Assembly (NCBI RefSeq): GCF_900115185.1
Contig: NZ_FOVN01000004.1
Span: 69,501 to 133,500 of the forward strand
DNA: 64,000 nucleotides
Reading direction: 5' to 3'
Origin: Algorimicrobium echini
Lineage (GTDB): Bacteria; Bacteroidota; Bacteroidia; Flavobacteriales; Flavobacteriaceae
A model generated the notes under the pieces. The model was not told where the DNA came from. It did not search any database and worked only from the letters and a program-made list of their open reading frames with translations. This document shows positions 7,312 through 17,026 of the stretch, piece by piece. The stretch's first letter is position 1. Every line of letters starts with the position of its first letter. A program made the translations under genes and the position numbers.

Positions 7312-9921
7312 TTAATATTCTTCCGAGACTAAATCGCCTTGATTCCTAAAGACTAATTTGTCATCAAAAGCATCTAATAAAATAATGCTGTCTGTTGAAA
7401 CGGTTCCAGATAATATTTCTTTACTTAATTCATTTAGAACTTCTTTCTGAATAACCCGTTTTACTGGTCTTGCGCCATATTCAGGGTTATATCCTTTTTT
7501 GGCTAGGTATTCTACAGCTTCTGGAGTTGCGTCAAACGTGATGCCTTGTTTTCCAATCATTTTAGTAATACCTTTTAGTTGTAACCCTACAATTTCAGTG
7601 ATGTTATCCTGTGTTAATGGCGTGAACATAATTGTATCATCAATACGGTTTAAAAATTCAGGTCTTACAGATTGTTTTAGCAAACCAAGAACCTCAATTT
7701 TTGCCATTTCCATTGCAGAGTCTACATCTTTGGTTGCTTCAAATTTATCTTGAATTATTTGGCTACCCATATTAGATGTCATAATAATGATGGTATTTTT
7801 AAAATCTGCCAAGCGACCTTTGTTGTCTGTTAAATGTCCTTCATCTAAAACCTGTAATAATATGTTAAAGGTATCTGGATGCGCTTTTTCAATTTCATCT
7901 AACAATACTACGGAATATGGTTTACGTCTTACGGCTTCCGTTAATTGGCCACCTTCATCGTAACCAACATATCCTGGAGGTGCACCAACCAATCGGCTAA
8001 CTGCATGTCGTTCTTGGTATTCGCTCATATCAATTCGGGTCATAGCTGCTTCATCATCAAATAAATACTCGGCCAATGCTTTTGCTAATTCCGTTTTGCC
8101 AACACCTGTTGTTCCTAAAAATAAGAACGTACCTATTGGTTTTTGTGGATTTTGTAAACCAGCACGAGAACGTCTTACGGCATCGCTAACAGCAACAATG
8201 GCTTCTTCTTGGCCTACAACACGTTTGTGTAATTCACTTTCTAATTTTAAAAGCTTTTCGCGTTCACTTTGCAGCATTTTAGTTACTGGAATTCCTGTCC
8301 ATTTAGCTACTACCTCGGCAACATCGTCATATGTTACTTCTTCTTTTATTAATGAGTTTTCACTCTGATTGGTCTGCAATTCCTTTTGAAGGGTTTCCAA
8401 ACGTTCTTGAGCTTCTTTTATTTTTCCATAACGAATTTCCGCTACTTTACCGTAGTCGCCATCGCGTTCTGCGCGTTCAGCTTCAAGCTTAAATTCCTCA
8501 ATATTTGATTTAGCGGTTTGAATATTATCAACCACGTCTTTTTCGCTTTTCCACTTCGCATTTAGCTCGTTGCGTTCTTCTTTTAAATTTGCTAAATCAG
8601 AACGCAGCGTTTTTAATTTTGTTTCATCTTTTTCACGCTTTATGGCTTCTATTTCAATTTCCAATTGCATGACTTTTCTATCCAATACATCTAGCTCTTC
8701 AGGTTTGGAATTGATTTCCATTCGTAATTTTGAAGCGGCCTCGTCCATAAGGTCAATAGCTTTGTCTGGTAAAAAGCGGTTAGTTATATAGCGTTCTGAT
8801 AACTCTACGGCTCCAATAATGGCTTCATCTTTTATACGAACTTTATGGTGTGTTTCGTACTTTTCTTTAATGCCACGTAAAATAGAAATGGCGCTTTCAG
8901 TATCTGGCTCATCAACCATGACTTTTTGAAAACGACGTTCTAATGCCTTGTCTTTCTCAAAGTATTTTTGATATTCATCCAAAGTTGTGGCTCCTATAGC
9001 GCGTAGTTCACCTCGAGCTAAAGCTGGTTTCAAGATATTGGCAGCATCCATAGCGCCTTGACCACCACCAGCACCAACAAGAGTATGGATTTCGTCGATA
9101 AAAAGTACAATATCGCCTTCGCTAGTAGTTACTTCTTTTATAACAGCTTTTAGGCGTTCTTCAAATTCACCTTTGTATTTAGCTCCAGCAATAAGAGCTC
9201 CCATATCTAAAGCAAAAATTTGCTTATCGACTAAATTTTCAGGAATATCACCATCTACAATTCTATGCGCTAAACCTTCTGCAATAGCGGTTTTTCCAGT
9301 TCCTGGTTCACCTACTAAAATTGGATTGTTTTTGGTTCTTCGGGATAAAATTTGAAGAATGCGTCGTATTTCTTCATCGCGACCAATAACGGGATCTAAT
9401 TTGCCATCTTTAGCTAATTGGTTTAAGTTTTTGGCGTATTTATTCAATGAGTTATAGGTTTCCTCTTGACTTTGAGATGTAACACGATCACCTTGGCGCA
9501 ATTCTTCAATAGCGGCTTTTAAATGGTTTTCAGTTACACCTTGATCTTTTAGCATTTGTGCAATTTTGCTAGTCGATTTAAAAATAGCTAAAATTAAATG
9601 TTCGATAGATACATAATCATCGGTCATTTTTTTTGCTATTATTGACGCTTCATTCAACGTTTTTCCAGCCTCACGAGATAACATAATCTCACCGCCAGAT
9701 ACTTTAGAAAAACTTTCTAATTGTTTATCTAAAGCTTGTTGTAATAAGGAAACGTTAACATTTAATTTTTTTAAAACAAATGGCAAAACGTTTTCATCGA
9801 TATTGAAAAGTGCTTTAAAAATATGTTCGTTTTCAATTTGTTGATGTCCAAAGCCTTGTGCTAGCTGCTGCGCTTGCTGTATGGCTTCTTGCGATTTTAT
9901 TGTAAAATTGTTTAAATTCAT
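7312..9921 (-). CDS. clpB: ClpB disaggregase
   Basis: The 869-residue protein is the AAA+ chaperone that threads and rescues aggregated proteins with DnaK. Domains in order: N-terminal Clp repeat domain (residues 1-145), NBD1 with Walker A GEPGTGKT (204-211), the M-domain coiled coil (about 405-530, rich in E/K/R), NBD2 with Walker A GTTGVGKT near residue 605, and the GYVGYDEGGQ pore loop. The C-terminal small domain includes YNPEYGARPVKR. Full length for the family. I see no CIRCE operator in the divergent region upstream. It stands alone. Confidence 0.97.
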   Translation of the reverse strand: MNLNNFTIKSQEAIQQAQQLAQGFGHQQIENEHIFKALFNIDENVLPFVLKKLNVNVSLLQQALDKQLESFSKVSGGEIMLSREAGKTLNEASIIAKKMTDDYVSIEHLILAIFKSTSKIAQMLKDQGVTENHLKAAIEELRQGDRVTSQSQEETYNSLNKYAKNLNQLAKDGKLDPVIGRDEEIRRILQILSRRTKNNPILVGEPGTGKTAIAEGLAHRIVDGDIPENLVDKQIFALDMGALIAGAKYKGEFEERLKAVIKEVTTSEGDIVLFIDEIHTLVGAGGGQGAMDAANILKPALARGELRAIGATTLDEYQKYFEKDKALERRFQKVMVDEPDTESAISILRGIKEKYETHHKVRIKDEAIIGAVELSERYITNRFLPDKAIDLMDEAASKLRMEINSKPEELDVLDRKVMQLEIEIEAIKREKDETKLKTLRSDLANLKEERNELNAKWKSEKDVVDNIQTAKSNIEEFKLEAERAERDGDYGKVAEIRYGKIKEAQERLETLQKELQTNQSENSLIKEEVTYDDVAEVVAKWTGIPVTKMLQSEREKLLKLESELHKRVVGQEEAIVAVSDAVRRSRAGLQNPQKPIGTFLFLGTTGVGKTELAKALAEYLFDDEAAMTRIDMSEYQERHAVSRLVGAPPGYVGYDEGGQLTEAVRRKPYSVVLLDEIEKAHPDTFNILLQVLDEGHLTDNKGRLADFKNTIIIMTSNMGSQIIQDKFEATKDVDSAMEMAKIEVLGLLKQSVRPEFLNRIDDTIMFTPLTQDNITEIVGLQLKGITKMIGKQGITFDATPEAVEYLAKKGYNPEYGARPVKRVIQKEVLNELSKEILSGTVSTDSIILLDAFDDKLVFRNQGDLVSEEY

Positions 9922-10070
9922 AATTGTATATAATCCCGTTTTAGGGATGTGTTTTTAAGTTTTTTTAATGATTTTAGTTGTGTTTATTAGCTTAAAGTCA
10001 ATAATCTTACCAGTATGAATTTAGCGACAAAATGTCTGTTTACTTGAGTTATAGCGTGACTTTTAGTCAG

Positions 10071-10106
10071 TTTGTAAGATTTTTAAATTAGTTCGACTTA
10101 TCTTTT
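10071..10106 (+). promoter_or_regulatory. Possible promoter of ytxJ
   Basis: TTTG (10071-10074) and TATCTTTT (10099-10106, one mismatch from TAnnTTTG) are separated by 24 bases, 27 bases before the ytxJ ATG. The spacing is slightly long, so the call is tentative. Confidence 0.35.
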
Positions 10107-10132
10107 ACAATACAATTATAGAAAAAGAATAA

Positions 10133-10519
10133 ATGAGTTTTATTAATAAGTTATTTGGAGGTTCAAATGAACCTAAAGAGGAGAAGATATTGCCATGGAA
10201 GGCTTTAACAAGTATGTCTCAATTAGATAATATTGCCACAAAGTCGAATACTAAAACACAAGTTATATTTAAACACTCTACACGTTGTGGGATTAGTAAA
10301 ATGGTAATGAACCAATTTGTTGATGCATTTAATGTAGATTTAAACGTGGATTTATATTATTTAGACTTATTAAATTATCGTGATGTAAGTCAAGAAACAG
10401 GTTATAAGTTTCAGGTGCTTCATGAATCTCCACAATTATTAATTATTAAAAATGGTGTTGCAGTAGCTCATGCAAGTCATGGAGCTATTAATAGTTTGGA
10501 TTTAAACCCATACGTTTAA
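10133..10519 (+). CDS. ytxJ: Bacillithiol-system redox protein YtxJ
   Basis: The 128-residue protein is a thioredoxin-fold monothiol protein of the YtxJ (BrxC) family, which works in bacillithiol-dependent reduction of protein mixed disulfides. The active-site region KHSTRCGISKMV near residues 49-60 keeps the single cysteine of the family, and the conserved cis-Pro strand is in HESPQLLIIKNGV. It has no signal peptide and acts in the cytosol. It is divergent from clpB and has its own terminator. The presence of a bacillithiol pathway in this organism is inferred from this gene only. Confidence 0.85.
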   Translation: MSFINKLFGGSNEPKEEKILPWKALTSMSQLDNIATKSNTKTQVIFKHSTRCGISKMVMNQFVDAFNVDLNVDLYYLDLLNYRDVSQETGYKFQVLHESPQLLIIKNGVAVAHASHGAINSLDLNPYV

Positions 10520-10592
10520 GATTTAGTTAGATTTTGTATTGGTATTGTAGGTATAGGGTAGTCTAAATCAAGACAGTTAACTGATTTATAAA

Positions 10593-10626
10593 AAAAAGCC
10601 CACAGATTGTAATTTGTGGACTTTTT
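10593..10626. terminator. Bidirectional terminator between ytxJ and fahA
   Basis: AAAGCCCACA and TGTGGACTTT form a stem with one C-A mismatch around an inner loop. A long A run on the left and a T run on the right let it serve ytxJ on the plus strand and fahA on the minus strand. Confidence 0.65.
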
Positions 10627-10648
10627 ATTATTTTTTATTATCGGTGGT

Positions 10649-11941
10649 TTATTTATTGTTTTTAGGGGTATAAATAGGGAGCAGTTCTGTTGAAACTTCA
10701 CCAAAACCAATTCGTGTGCCATCTTTTTCACAATATCCGCGCATAATAACGGTATCATGGTCATTAATAAATTTACGTTCGCTACCATCTTTTAATTTAA
10801 CAGGTTTTTCACCTCGCCAACTCAATTCTAGCATGGAGCCAAAGGAATCCGGTGTTGGTCCTGATATGGTACCACTACCCATCATATCGCCAGAATTTAC
10901 TGGGCAACCATTAACGGTGTGGTGCGCAAGTTGTTGCGACATATTCCAATACATATATTTAAAGTTAGACTTGCTAACTATGGTTTCTTTAGCCGATTTC
11001 GGTTTTATAGCAACCTCCAATTTAATGTCGTAGCTCTTTTTTCCTTTATATTGTAAATACGGTAATTGTGGTTTTATAGGCTTTGGGCTTTCTACTCTAA
11101 AAGGTTCTAAAGCATCTAAAGTTACTATCCAAGGTGAAATAGACGATGCAAAACTTTTAGCTAAAAAAGGGCCTAAAGGAACATATTCCCACTTTTGTAT
11201 GTCGCGAGCCGACCAGTCATTAAATAAAACCAATCCGAATATGTATTCTTCGGCTTCATTAATAGGAATTGGTTCGCCTAGGTCATTTGCATCGGTTGTA
11301 ATAAAAGCCATTTCTAGTTCAAAATCTACCAATTTACTCGGGCCAAATACAGGTGTGTCACTTCCAGCTGGTAAAGTTTGTCCTTGAGGTCTGTGTATTG
11401 GAATTCCCGACGGAATTATTGAAGAACTTCTACCATGGTATCCAACTGGAATATGAAGCCAGTTTGGCATTAATGCATTTTCAGGATCACGGAACATGGT
11501 ACCTACATTCGTTGCGTGTTCTATACTTGAATAAAAATCAGTATAATCACCAATTTGAACTGGTAATTGCATTTCAATTTCATCCAAACGAAACAAAACT
11601 ATTTCTTTATGTTTTTTGTTGTCTTTTAATTCATTGTTTTCAGCATCGAATATTTTGGCTATCCTATTTCTAACGGCACGCCATGTTTTTCTACCGTCTG
11701 CTATAAAATCATTTAGCGTATCTTGTAGGAAGATATCATCTGTTAGTGGAATACCTTCAAAATATCCTAACTGGTGTAAAGCACCTAAATCTATTGCGGT
11801 ATCTCCAATTCGTGTACCGATGGTAATAATATCATCACGAGTTAAAAACACACCAAAGGGAATGTTTTGAATTGGGAAATCGGAGTTTTTATCGACGTGT
11901 AACCAGGATTTTCTGTCTGGATTGTTAGCTGTAAGTGGCAT
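10649..11941 (-). CDS. fahA: Fumarylacetoacetase
   Basis: The 430-residue enzyme hydrolyses fumarylacetoacetate to fumarate and acetoacetate, the last step of tyrosine catabolism. Conserved parts include an N-terminal domain (SDFPIQNIPFGVF), the metal-site region IHRPQGQ followed by DFELEMAFIT, the FNDWSARDIQKWEYVPLGPF signature, HHTVNGCPVNSGDMMGSGTISG, and a C-terminal GFGEVSTELLP. A longer frame opens at 11980, but the homologue-like start is MPLTANNPDRKSWL at 11941. The gene stands between ytxJ and the divergent glyA. Confidence 0.93.
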   Translation of the reverse strand: MPLTANNPDRKSWLHVDKNSDFPIQNIPFGVFLTRDDIITIGTRIGDTAIDLGALHQLGYFEGIPLTDDIFLQDTLNDFIADGRKTWRAVRNRIAKIFDAENNELKDNKKHKEIVLFRLDEIEMQLPVQIGDYTDFYSSIEHATNVGTMFRDPENALMPNWLHIPVGYHGRSSSIIPSGIPIHRPQGQTLPAGSDTPVFGPSKLVDFELEMAFITTDANDLGEPIPINEAEEYIFGLVLFNDWSARDIQKWEYVPLGPFLAKSFASSISPWIVTLDALEPFRVESPKPIKPQLPYLQYKGKKSYDIKLEVAIKPKSAKETIVSKSNFKYMYWNMSQQLAHHTVNGCPVNSGDMMGSGTISGPTPDSFGSMLELSWRGEKPVKLKDGSERKFINDHDTVIMRGYCEKDGTRIGFGEVSTELLPIYTPKNNK

Positions 11942-12079
11942 AACTAATTGTGGTTTTGTGTTTGTAAAAATTCTACTCAAACCTACATAACTTTTCCTAT
12001 TTATACTAATTTAAGGTGTAAAATATAGCATTCCTTAATCCTTTAAAAAAAATTATATCAGTCAAGTAAATATATGTTT

Positions 12080-12114
12080 TTTGATGAATTAAACTAATGT
12101 ATTTCTTATTTTTG
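12080..12114 (+). promoter_or_regulatory. Promoter of glyA
   Basis: TTTG (12080-12083) and TATTTTTG (12107-12114, exact TAnnTTTG match) are separated by 23 bases. The -7 box ends 27 bases before the glyA ATG at 12142. Confidence 0.65.
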
Positions 12115-12141
12115 AATTCTATTTAACAATAACCAAAATTT

Positions 12142-13413
12142 ATGCAACGCGACGAACAGATTTTTGAATTAATTGAAGCCGAAAAACAGAGACAGCTTCA
12201 CGGAATAGAACTTATAGCATCAGAAAATTTTGTAAGCGATCAAGTTATGGAAGCTGCAGGTTCTGTTTTAACTAATAAATATGCTGAAGGCTATCCAGGC
12301 AAGCGCTATTATGGTGGTTGCGAAGTAGTAGATGAAGTAGAGCAATTAGCTATAGATAGAGCCAAAACGTTATTTGGTGCTGCTTACGTTAATGTGCAGC
12401 CGCACTCAGGAAGTCAGGCTAATACAGCTGTTTTTGCAGCCTGTTTGAAACCTGGTGATACTATTTTAGGTTTCGATTTATCCCATGGAGGTCATTTAAC
12501 ACATGGATCGCCTGTTAATTTTTCTGGAAAACTATACAATCCTGTTTTTTATGGTGTTAAAAAAGAAACGGGTCTAATAGATTATGATCATGTGGCAGAA
12601 GTTGCAGAACGCGAAAAACCTAAAATGATTATTTGTGGAGCTTCTGCTTATTCTCGTGATATGGATTTTAAACGTTTTCGCGAAATTGCAGATAGTGTTG
12701 GTGCTCTATTATTAGGAGATATTTCACATCCTGCAGGATTAATTGCAAAAGGAATTCTTAATGATCCTTTACCGCATTGTCATATTGTTACCACTACCAC
12801 CCATAAAACCTTACGTGGTCCTCGTGGAGGAATGATTATGATGGGTCAAGATTTTGATAATCCCTTTGGTTTAAAATTGAAAAATGGCAATCTGCGTAAA
12901 ATGTCTTCGTTACTAGATTCTGGTGTGTTTCCAGGAAATCAAGGTGGACCATTAGAACATATTATTGCAGCTAAAGCTATTGCCTTTGGTGAAGCTTTAA
13001 CGGATGAGTTTATGCATTATATGTTACAAGTGAAGAAAAATGCAGCTGCTATGGCAAAAGCTTTTGTAGAGCGTGATTACCATATTATTTCTGGTGGAAC
13101 CGATAACCATATGATGTTAATTGATTTACGTAATAAAAATATTACAGGAAAAGATGCTGAACAAGCACTTGTTAAAGCGGATATTACGGTTAATAAAAAC
13201 ATGGTGCCATTTGATGATAAAAGTCCATTTGTAACGTCTGGAATCCGAATTGGAACTCCAGCTATTACTACTCGTGGTTTAAAAGAAGCTGATATGGATG
13301 CTATTGTTGCCTTGGTTGATGAGGTGATCATGAATTATGAAGACGAAGCAAAACTAGAAGCTATTGGCGACAAAGTAAATGCCATGATGAGCGACTTACC
13401 GCTATTTGTTTAA
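12142..13413 (+). CDS. glyA: Serine hydroxymethyltransferase
   Basis: The 423-residue PLP enzyme interconverts serine and glycine while loading tetrahydrofolate with a one-carbon unit. The PLP lysine is K222 in [14 protein letters not shown], the substrate-binding N-terminal motif [10 protein letters not shown] is present, as is [17 protein letters not shown] and the [13 protein letters not shown] stretch. Length fits the bacterial family. It has its own promoter upstream and a strong terminator after the stop, so it is probably transcribed alone. I see no glycine riboswitch in the leader. Confidence 0.97.
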   Translation: MQRDEQIFELIEAEKQRQLHGIELIASENFVSDQVMEAAGSVLTNKYAEGYPGKRYYGGCEVVDEVEQLAIDRAKTLFGAAYVNVQPHSGSQANTAVFAACLKPGDTILGFDLSHGGHLTHGSPVNFSGKLYNPVFYGVKKETGLIDYDHVAEVAEREKPKMIICGASAYSRDMDFKRFREIADSVGALLLGDISHPAGLIAKGILNDPLPHCHIVTTTTHKTLRGPRGGMIMMGQDFDNPFGLKLKNGNLRKMSSLLDSGVFPGNQGGPLEHIIAAKAIAFGEALTDEFMHYMLQVKKNAAAMAKAFVERDYHIISGGTDNHMMLIDLRNKNITGKDAEQALVKADITVNKNMVPFDDKSPFVTSGIRIGTPAITTRGLKEADMDAIVALVDEVIMNYEDEAKLEAIGDKVNAMMSDLPLFV

Positions 13414-13434
13414 GACAATTTATATTATAAAAAT

Positions 13435-13471
13435 AAAAAACCTGCTTGTTGATTTAAGCAGGTTTTTTTTT
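13435..13471 (+). terminator. Terminator of glyA
   Basis: AAAAAACCTGCTT (13435-13447) pairs with AAGCAGGTTTTTT (from 13456), followed by a run of T residues, 22 bases after the glyA stop. Confidence 0.85.
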
Positions 13472-13568
13472 GATGTTTTTTGCTGTTTAGAACGTGATGA
13501 AGAATCTATATAGTAGTTTTCTTCTGAATTCTGAATATGTGAATAAAACGTTTTGTTAACTTTAGCTA

Positions 13569-15116
13569 TTAAAACTCGGTATGTTGATAAGCACCTGCAT
13601 CTGGAGTAGCTGTTCTACTTACATTTAAAATATCTAGAGGCACATTGTTTGAAAATGGATTCACACCAATGTTAATAGCTCCAGAATTATTACCAATAAT
13701 CATTTCATTATTGTTTGGGTTTTTAAAATCCGGATCATTATTAAAGCGCATGTTTTCATAATGAGTTACATTATCAAAATCATAATTATCATCTGAAAAA
13801 TTATTATTCGGATCTTGGAAGCGTACCAGCGAATTAGTGAATTTAAAATTGAACATGTTTCCAGGGTCCGCAACTTCATCTAAAATAAATTCTGGATTAT
13901 CGTTACCGTAAATAATGCAATTGTTGAAGTTAGCTTCAGTCAAATCGAATAACAAAATAGCATCTTCTGTTTCGCGAAAATTATTAAGGAGTAGGGAAGG
14001 GAACTGTCTGAAACTATTGTTCCAGTAATTAGCAATGGTACAATGCGTAAAATTGTAGCTGCCACCTTCGGTTCCTGCAAATGAGGATTGACCTGAATTA
14101 TTAATGACAACGTTTTCTGCTGCAATGGAGGTGTTTCTTCCTAAAATTCCGAAATTACTACTGTTATAAATTTGGGAATTGGTTATGGTTAATTTCGCTG
14201 TTGGATCATTGGGATTACTATCACTTAAAATACCAACTCCTGCATTTTTAATAGTTGCATAGTTAATGTTATTGTTTACGCTTCCTTGAAATAACCAAAT
14301 CGTTCCCCATTGCCCAGGAACATCGCTAAATCCTGGTTCTAATCGGTCGCCTTCAAAAATGACTTCGTTTTCCAGTAGGTCTTGGTCCAAACTTAAAGCA
14401 CCATTCACATTAAGTGAGGCGCCTTCCGAAACCAATAACCCAGAGTTAGCGTGGAAATGAACACGTGCTCCCGCATTTATTGTTAGTGTTTCCCCATTAG
14501 GAACGGCTGCATAGCCATAAATAACGTATGGTTTTTCGTTTGTAAATGTGTGTTCATCAGGCATTAAATAACGTCCTTGGATATCTGTTTCTATTATTTC
14601 TCCCCCAACGTTTAAGGTGAGTGTTTCTATAATCCCAGTACTATTATCGCGGTTTGGATAAATAAATACGGCATCTTTAACCAAGGTTACTAAATCCACA
14701 TCTTGCATATTAGCTCCAGAATCGAATACAATTTTATCAGTATATAAAAACTCACCCGAATTTGGTAAGTTGTTAATGTCTATTGTGGTTTCGATAAAAA
14801 CGAACATACTATCTTTAGCAAGAATTTCAACATTTTCAAATGAGTTTCCAGACATACCATCTACGTTTAGTCGGTATTCAGAATTGATACCAGCTGCCAG
14901 TGTAATACTTGGGATACTAATATCTTCATTACTGCGGTTGTAGACTTTTAAATTGTATGTGCTAGAGCCAATGTTTGTAAAAACGGTGTCTAAATAAACA
15001 GTGTCTTTAGAGAATTCTAAATTACCAGTGCTTCGAGAAAATTCCAAATCTTTACGACAAGAGCTCCAAAGCATTAGAAAGCCAAGGCAAAAAAGAAAGT
15101 AAATAATACGCTTCAT
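13569..15116 (-). CDS. Parallel beta-helix lipoprotein
   Basis: The 515-residue product has a lipoprotein signal (lipobox ending WSSC, Cys20). Residues about 25-130 form an Ig-like region (VYLDTVFTNIGSSTYNLKVYNRSNEDISIP, like the DUF1573 or choice-of-anchor type). From about residue 195 the sequence shows right-handed beta-helix rungs with stacked Asn and hydrophobic residues (TLTINAGARVHFHANSGLLV, INYATIKNAGVGILSDSN, AENVVINNSGQSSF, NFNNCIIYGNDN). Such helices often bind or cleave polysaccharide, but no catalytic set is evident. It is probably anchored in the outer membrane. Confidence 0.75.
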   Translation of the reverse strand: MKRIIYFLFCLGFLMLWSSCRKDLEFSRSTGNLEFSKDTVYLDTVFTNIGSSTYNLKVYNRSNEDISIPSITLAAGINSEYRLNVDGMSGNSFENVEILAKDSMFVFIETTIDINNLPNSGEFLYTDKIVFDSGANMQDVDLVTLVKDAVFIYPNRDNSTGIIETLTLNVGGEIIETDIQGRYLMPDEHTFTNEKPYVIYGYAAVPNGETLTINAGARVHFHANSGLLVSEGASLNVNGALSLDQDLLENEVIFEGDRLEPGFSDVPGQWGTIWLFQGSVNNNINYATIKNAGVGILSDSNPNDPTAKLTITNSQIYNSSNFGILGRNTSIAAENVVINNSGQSSFAGTEGGSYNFTHCTIANYWNNSFRQFPSLLLNNFRETEDAILLFDLTEANFNNCIIYGNDNPEFILDEVADPGNMFNFKFTNSLVRFQDPNNNFSDDNYDFDNVTHYENMRFNNDPDFKNPNNNEMIIGNNSGAINIGVNPFSNNVPLDILNVSRTATPDAGAYQHTEF

Positions 15117-15183
15117 AAGATGATATCAATTTGTTCAAAAATATAACTTTTGTATTGATGATTTCGTATGAAAACTATAAAAA

Positions 15184-15567
15184 TTAGAGAAATATGTTTT
15201 TTACTTCATCCGTTATCCTTGTAGGCCGCATACGGTTGCTATCCATAAAACACCATGTAGTTTCAGATTTTGCTAATAATATGTCGTTATTTAATATTTC
15301 AACAACACGTGTGCATGTTACGCCTTCAGAGTTTGGAACGTAAGTTTTTAGTGTGATTTCATCCTGTAAAAACGCTGGTTTTTTATAGGTAATATGGTGC
15401 GATAACATTATCCATAAATAATGATCTGTTATGGAACTAGGTGCTTTTGTAAACCAATGCATTTTAGCAATATCTTCAACCCATTGCACATACCGTACGT
15501 TATTAACGTGATTTAAATTGTCAATATCGTCTGAAGTGACTATAATTTTAGTTTCAAAAATTTGCAT
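15184..15567 (-). CDS. Acyl-CoA thioesterase, 4HBT hot-dog family
   Basis: The protein of 127 residues is a single hot-dog domain, expected to hydrolyse acyl-CoA thioesters in the cytosol. The typical start is seen in FETKIIVTSDDIDNLNHVNNVRYVQWVEDIAKMHW, with the D-x-x-x-H-V-N-N motif (active-site Asp/His region). An upstream ATG at 15621 would add 18 residues (MPYATMDALALPG...), which look less like the family, so I prefer the ATG at 15567. It follows the glutaminyl cyclase gene on the same strand and may be co-transcribed. The acyl substrate is unknown. Confidence 0.8.
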   Translation of the reverse strand: MQIFETKIIVTSDDIDNLNHVNNVRYVQWVEDIAKMHWFTKAPSSITDHYLWIMLSHHITYKKPAFLQDEITLKTYVPNSEGVTCTRVVEILNNDILLAKSETTWCFMDSNRMRPTRITDEVKNIFL

Positions 15568-15651
15568 AGTTTTATGTTGTTTTCCTGGCAAAGCTAATGC
15601 ATCCATTGTAGCATAAGGCAAACCTGAAACGTTTAATGGACAAATTTCAAA

Positions 15652-16686
15652 TTACTTTTCAGTTATTTCAACCTCAAAGAGTTTATCCCAATATTTTCCC
15701 GTTACAAAAATGGTCTTGGTGTCTGGATTGTAGGCAATTCCATTTAATACATCTAATTTCGGGTGTTTGGTTACCATATTATGAAGTGGTGTAAAATCTA
15801 TCACACCTTCTACAGCGCCATTTTTAGGGTTAATTATTGCAACACCATTTTTGTTCCAGCGGTTTGCATATATTTTGCCATTTACCCATTCTAATTCGTT
15901 TAACTCTACTACTTTTCCTTTGTTATGGTAAGCTTGAATGTAACCTTCCTCGGCTAAAGTTTCTGGATTAAGCGTCCAAATTTTTTCGGTGCCATCACTC
16001 TTATATAATTTAGAGCCATCGTTACAAATTCCCCAGCCTTCTAAACTTTCACCATATTTAAAACTGCCTGTTTTTTCAAAGGTATTCACGTCGTAAACAA
16101 AGCCTGTGCCTTTTTTCCACGTAAGTTGATATATTTTATCATTAAGTATGGTAATACCTTCGCCAAAATATTCGTTTGATAAATTGATGTTTTTTAAAAC
16201 TTCACCAGTTTTATAGTCTACTTTTCGAAGCTTGGAGCCACCATATTGTCCAGTACCTTCATATAATTCGCCATTATGAAATTCCAACCCTTGTGTGTAG
16301 GACGTTTGGTCATGTGGATATTCGTTAATAATAGTATAGGTGTAAATTTTAGGTGTTTGATTATTTAAAATGGTAATACTTTTAGAAATGCTCGTGCTTT
16401 CACCATTCAAACTGAAAGAAGCCACTAATTCATGTATCCCTAGTTTCATGTTGTTAAGTGTCTCCGATGATTGGATATCTTTTCCGTCCAACGTATAACT
16501 TACGGAGCCAATTTTATGGTTTTTAGGATTTGAAATGGATAATTTCAAGTCTTTACCAAGTGTAAAAGCATCATTTGACGCATTTGTTTTGATTGAAATA
16601 TCTTTTTTTTCTTCATTAATATTGGTGCCACAAGATGTTAAAGTAAGGCATAAAATTATGATAGTAAGAGACTTATAAAGCTTCAT
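15652..16686 (-). CDS. Glutaminyl-peptide cyclotransferase lipoprotein
   Basis: The 344-residue protein has a lipobox (LTLTSC, Cys19), a short beta-rich N-terminal region (about residues 30-130), and a five-bladed propeller-type glutamine cyclotransferase domain. The domain is recognised by TQGLEFHNGELYEGTGQYGGSKLRKVD, GEGITILNDKIYQLTWKKGTGFVYD, EGWGICNDGSKLYKSDG, LNELEWVNGKIYANRW, and LDVLNGIAYNPDTKTIFVTGKYWDKLFEV. It would convert N-terminal glutamine of exported proteins to pyroglutamate, which matters in Bacteroidota because lipoproteins and T9SS cargo often expose N-terminal Gln. The role in this organism is inferred. Confidence 0.9.
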   Translation of the reverse strand: MKLYKSLTIIILCLTLTSCGTNINEEKKDISIKTNASNDAFTLGKDLKLSISNPKNHKIGSVSYTLDGKDIQSSETLNNMKLGIHELVASFSLNGESTSISKSITILNNQTPKIYTYTIINEYPHDQTSYTQGLEFHNGELYEGTGQYGGSKLRKVDYKTGEVLKNINLSNEYFGEGITILNDKIYQLTWKKGTGFVYDVNTFEKTGSFKYGESLEGWGICNDGSKLYKSDGTEKIWTLNPETLAEEGYIQAYHNKGKVVELNELEWVNGKIYANRWNKNGVAIINPKNGAVEGVIDFTPLHNMVTKHPKLDVLNGIAYNPDTKTIFVTGKYWDKLFEVEITEK

Positions 16687-16740
16687 GATTAGTTAATTAT
16701 TTGTAGCAAGATATTTATTAAAATTCAGTTTAAAAAATCA

Positions 16741-16770
16741 TTGTGAAAAATTTAAAAGATTGTATCTTTG
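16741..16770 (+). promoter_or_regulatory. Promoter of the SRP RNA gene
   Basis: TATCTTTG (16763-16770) is an exact TAnnTTTG match, with TTG at 16741-16743, nineteen bases further upstream, in the -33 position. The -7 box ends about five bases before the first paired base of the RNA, as expected for the transcription start. Confidence 0.75.
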
Positions 16771-16774
16771 CCGC

Positions 16775-16869
16775 GGGCAAGTCCTACACAACCAGCTCCT
16801 GTTGAATCCTCCAGGGCGGGAACGCAGCAAAGGTAGACGGTCGTAGCGGTGTGATGTAGGTAGCTTGCC
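16775..16869 (+). ncRNA. ffs: Signal recognition particle RNA (4.5S, small bacterial type)
   Basis: The conserved SRP domain IV is plain to see: the asymmetric-loop strand CTCCAGGGC, the GGAA tetraloop, then GCAGCAAAGGTAGACGG. The ends pair with each other (GGGCAAG at the 5' end with CTTGCC at the 3' end), giving one long hairpin of about 95 nt. This RNA binds Ffh and targets nascent membrane and exported proteins to SecYEG. It is followed at once by a T run (16870-16876), which acts as its terminator. Confidence 0.93.
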
Positions 16870-16925
16870 TTTTTTTGTGCCTTTACTTTTTCCTTTCAAA
16901 ATTAAGAAGGGATTCATTTATAAAT

Positions 16926-16959
16926 AAGATTTGTAAGCTGTTAGTTTACAAATCTTTTT
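16926..16959 (+). terminator. Hairpin between the SRP RNA and the dehydrogenase gene
   Basis: AAGATTTGTAA (16926-16936) pairs perfectly with TTACAAATCTT (16946-16956) around a nine-base loop and is followed by further T residues. It lies between the SRP RNA and the next gene and may be a second terminator for the RNA. Confidence 0.5.
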
Positions 16960-17026
16960 CATTTTATAGACTTTTTACACAATACATTCTTAATTTTACG
17001 GTCATTAAATTATAGTTAGAATATAT

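Noticed and set aside
10516-10788. Minus-strand 90-codon frame over the ytxJ/fahA terminator
   Set aside because: It overlaps fahA in another frame and crosses the terminator; a shadow frame.
12000-12141. Glycine riboswitch in front of glyA
   Set aside because: No paired aptamer structure is visible; only a promoter is supported.
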